From Burkholderiaceae bacterium (GTDB taxonomy: Bacteria > Pseudomonadota > Gammaproteobacteria > Burkholderiales > Burkholderiaceae_C), in assembly GCA_030654805.1 (NCBI GenBank), contig JAURWR010000071.1:1-43522 (forward strand): DNA of 43,522 nucleotides. The letters are read 5' to 3'. A program made the translations under genes and the position numbers. Below the pieces are notes generated by a model. That model was not told the DNA's origin, did not search any database, and worked only from the letters and a program-made list of their open reading frames with translations. Below are positions 41,896 through 43,522 of this stretch, in pieces. How positions within the stretch are numbered: position 1 is the stretch's first letter; each line of letters starts with the position of its first letter.

Positions 41896-42110
41896 GAGCT
41901 GATGACCGGTAGGTTGGCGACGAATTCATCGATACGTGCCGTGCCGTGCCGTGCACCTGCCTTGCGGCGCGGGCGGACGCGGCCGGTGGCATGCCTGTCG
42001 TCGGTCGACACGCCACTCGGATTTGCGTCGCATGGTCACCGCGAAGACGAAAGGGGTATCGCCGGAGTTGAGAGGGGAATCCGCGTCAATCTGCGTTGAC
42101 GCTCGTTCCT

Positions 42111-42133
42111 CCTGCGGTGGGGGACACCGCAGG
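42111..42133 (-). terminator. Hairpin downstream of tolA
   Basis: CCTGCGGTG / CACCGCAGG form a perfect 9-bp stem with a 5-nt loop, 44 bp past the tolA stop on the minus strand. No T-run follows. It could end the tolRA transcript or protect its 3' end. Confidence 0.45.
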
Positions 42134-42176
42134 CGGGCTGCCCGCTGCACTCAGCGAGGGCGTGCCTCGGGATGCT

Positions 42177-43079
42177 TCAGTCGCGCGGTTTGTACTGGAT
42201 GATCATCGGCGACGTCACGCGGCCGGTTTCGTCGCGCGGCAGCACGGCGGTCTTGTCGATCCCGCGTTTCACCGCGTCGTCCCACTCGGGCACCCCACTG
42301 GCCTTGACGATGCGGCTGGACATGATGCGGCCGTCGGGCGCCACGGTGATCTCGATCTCGACCACCGGATTGCCGGGCAGCGTGTCGGGGAACGACACGT
42401 TCGGGCGGATGCGGCCCTTGATGCGGCCGATGTAATCGGCGCTCGGACCGGCGTTCTGCGCTGCCGTGCCGGTGGCGTTGGCTGCGCCGGTGGCACCGGC
42501 GAGGCTGGCGATGCGCTGCATCTGCTTTTCGCGCGCATCGGCCAGCGCGGCCGCTTGTGCTGCCTCGCGCTTCTTGTTAGCCAACTCGGTCTTGAGTGTC
42601 TCGGCAGCCTGATCCTTGCGCTTCTGCTCGGCCAGTTTTTCGGCCTGCTCGGCCTTGCGCTGTTTGGCGAGCTTCTCGGCTTCCTTCTTCACCTCTTTTT
42701 CCTCGCGGGCCTGCTCGGCGAGTTCCTTCTTGCGCTTGTCTTCGAGGCGCTTGGCCTTCTCGATCGCGATCTGCGCGTCGGGCACGGGCTGCTCTTTCGG
42801 CGGCGGCTTGACGGGTTCTGGTGCGGGCTGCGGTTTGGTCACGCGCACCGGCGGAGGCGGCGGCTCCATCTCGACCGGTCGCGGCGCGGCGATCTGCGGC
42901 ACGGCGGCCCACAACTCGGCCTCGACGCCCTCGGGCGAACTGACGTGCCAGTTGACGCTGAAGGTCAGCGCGGCGACCAGCAGCAGGTGCGCGACGATTG
43001 CCAGCGCCAGGCCACTGCCCAGCCCGGCCGGCCGGCGTGGCATGAAGGCGTCTCGTTCGAGGGTGGCGGTCATCGTCAT
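42177..43079 (-). CDS. tolA: TolA-type energy-transducing envelope protein
   Basis: A 300-residue protein with one N-terminal membrane helix (about 22-42), a proline-rich stretch (PPPPPVRVTKPQPAPEPVKP), a long Lys/Ala/Glu coiled-coil rod (about 100-200) and a C-terminal TonB/TolA-like domain (IRPNVSFPDTLPGNPVVEIE, TVAPDGRIMSSRIVKASGVP). It transmits proton-motive force from TolQ-TolR to the outer-membrane Pal complex. It follows tolR by 16 bp, so the two are co-transcribed. Unusually for tol-pal clusters, no tolB or pal follows; the next gene is an unrelated lipoprotein on the same strand. The first ATG at 43079 is used; an ATG two codons later is also possible. Confidence 0.9.
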   Translation of the reverse strand: MTMTATLERDAFMPRRPAGLGSGLALAIVAHLLLVAALTFSVNWHVSSPEGVEAELWAAVPQIAAPRPVEMEPPPPPVRVTKPQPAPEPVKPPPKEQPVPDAQIAIEKAKRLEDKRKKELAEQAREEKEVKKEAEKLAKQRKAEQAEKLAEQKRKDQAAETLKTELANKKREAAQAAALADAREKQMQRIASLAGATGAANATGTAAQNAGPSADYIGRIKGRIRPNVSFPDTLPGNPVVEIEITVAPDGRIMSSRIVKASGVPEWDDAVKRGIDKTAVLPRDETGRVTSPMIIQYKPRD

Positions 43080-43095
43080 GCGCCGATTCGCTGCA

Positions 43096-43522
43096 TCAGC
43101 CGCCGTTCTTGACCGACAGGCCGACGCGCTGCACGCCCGATTTCTGCAATCGGTTCATCACGTCGACGACGGTCTTGTACTTGACCGACTGATCGGCCGA
43201 GATCACCACCGGCGTGTTCGCATCGCCGGCCTGCAGATCGAGCACGCGGGCGGCGATCCTGTCCAGCGCGACCGCCTGGCCCTCGTCCTTGCTGTCGACG
43301 CGTATGCGGATGCGCTCGTCCCGGCTGACGATCAACTCGACGACGTGCTCGGGCCGCTGCTTGCTCTTGCCCACCGTCGGCAGGTCGACCACGCCCGTCG
43401 TGATCAACGGCGCGCTGACCATGAAGATGATCAGCAGCACCAACATCACGTCGATGAACGGGACCATGTTGATCTCGTTGATCGTGCGGCGGCGACCGCC
43501 CCCGCGGTGGCTGACGGCCGGC
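43096..43522 (-). CDS. tolR: TolR/ExbD-family biopolymer transport protein (5' end at window edge)
   Basis: The visible 141 or so codons encode a complete TolR apart from its start. The reading frame at the right edge runs PAVSHRGGGRRRTINEINMV, so the start is most likely an ATG whose last base is 43522, two bases lying outside the window. Features are an N-terminal basic segment, one membrane helix (VPFIDVMLVLLIIFMVSAPL) carrying the essential Asp that couples proton flow, and a periplasmic domain ending LQKSGVQRVGLSVKNGG. TolR forms with TolQ the proton channel that drives TolA. The 16-bp gap to tolA supports an operon; tolQ is expected just beyond the window. Confidence 0.9.
   Translation of the reverse strand, partial: PAVSHRGGGRRRTINEINMVPFIDVMLVLLIIFMVSAPLITTGVVDLPTVGKSKQRPEHVVELIVSRDERIRIRVDSKDEGQAVALDRIAARVLDLQAGDANTPVVISADQSVKYKTVVDVMNRLQKSGVQRVGLSVKNGG

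Noticed and set aside
42269-42538. Small minus-strand frame inside tolA
   Set aside because: An alternative frame of the tolA C-terminal region with no ribosome site or domain.
1-43522. CRISPR arrays, tRNA or rRNA genes, transposases, phage genes
   Set aside because: No regularly spaced repeats, cloverleaf patterns or transposase/integrase motifs were noticed. The holin-superfamily match at 35198-35578 is a YqjE-type cellular protein, not a prophage sign.

Overview
The window is about 43.5 kb of GC-rich, densely packed bacterial DNA. Gene content and style point to a betaproteobacterium of the order Burkholderiales: tolR-tolA, RlmN-like and BluB enzymes, a DUF883/YqjE cluster, very high third-position GC and many ATGA start-stop overlaps. 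Genus cannot be fixed from sequence alone. No tRNA, rRNA, CRISPR array, insertion sequence or prophage was seen.

Region 1 (1-7813, mostly minus strand) is a type I secretion locus: an HlyB-like ABC transporter, an HlyD-like adaptor, a GT4 glycosyltransferase, a lipoprotein, and the 5' part of a large protein that enters an Asp/Gly/Asn-rich, RTX-like stretch at the left window edge. A hicAB toxin-antitoxin pair sits on the opposite strand between hlyB and hlyD and splits the operon.

Region 2 (7944-17026, minus strand apart from the first small gene) is a six-gene operon. It encodes five subunits in the order and approximate sizes of acetophenone carboxylase (Apc1-5: HyuA-like, small zinc protein, HyuA-like, HyuB-like, 31-kDa subunit), followed by a COG0523/CobW metallochaperone. 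Upstream are a 16-bp inverted repeat that could be an operator and a strong hairpin.

Region 3 (17301-27781) holds a small secreted protein, a UspA protein, a periplasmic-binding-like protein paired with a membrane diguanylate cyclase, and a PAS-LuxR regulator divergent from a thiolase / acyl-CoA ligase / MalT-type LuxR operon. An ATP-dependent ketone carboxylase, a 3-oxoacid CoA ligase and a thiolase would together turn a ketone into two acyl-CoAs. I propose regions 2 and 3 form that route, as inference.

Region 4 (27988-32124, plus strand) has a surface-adhesin-E-like protein, a decayed glycosyltransferase, and a tightly overlapped string: MntA-HepT toxin-antitoxin, an RlmN-like radical-SAM rRNA methyltransferase, an ABM-fold protein, a GNAT acetyltransferase and BluB.

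Region 5 (32158-43522, minus strand) has a GspE/PilB-type ATPase with a long N-terminal extension, a YqjD/YqjE/YqjK-like stress cluster, two very large lipoproteins (one with a Tat-like signal, one with a pentapeptide-repeat domain), and tolA-tolR at the right edge. The tolR start codon lies two bases outside the window.
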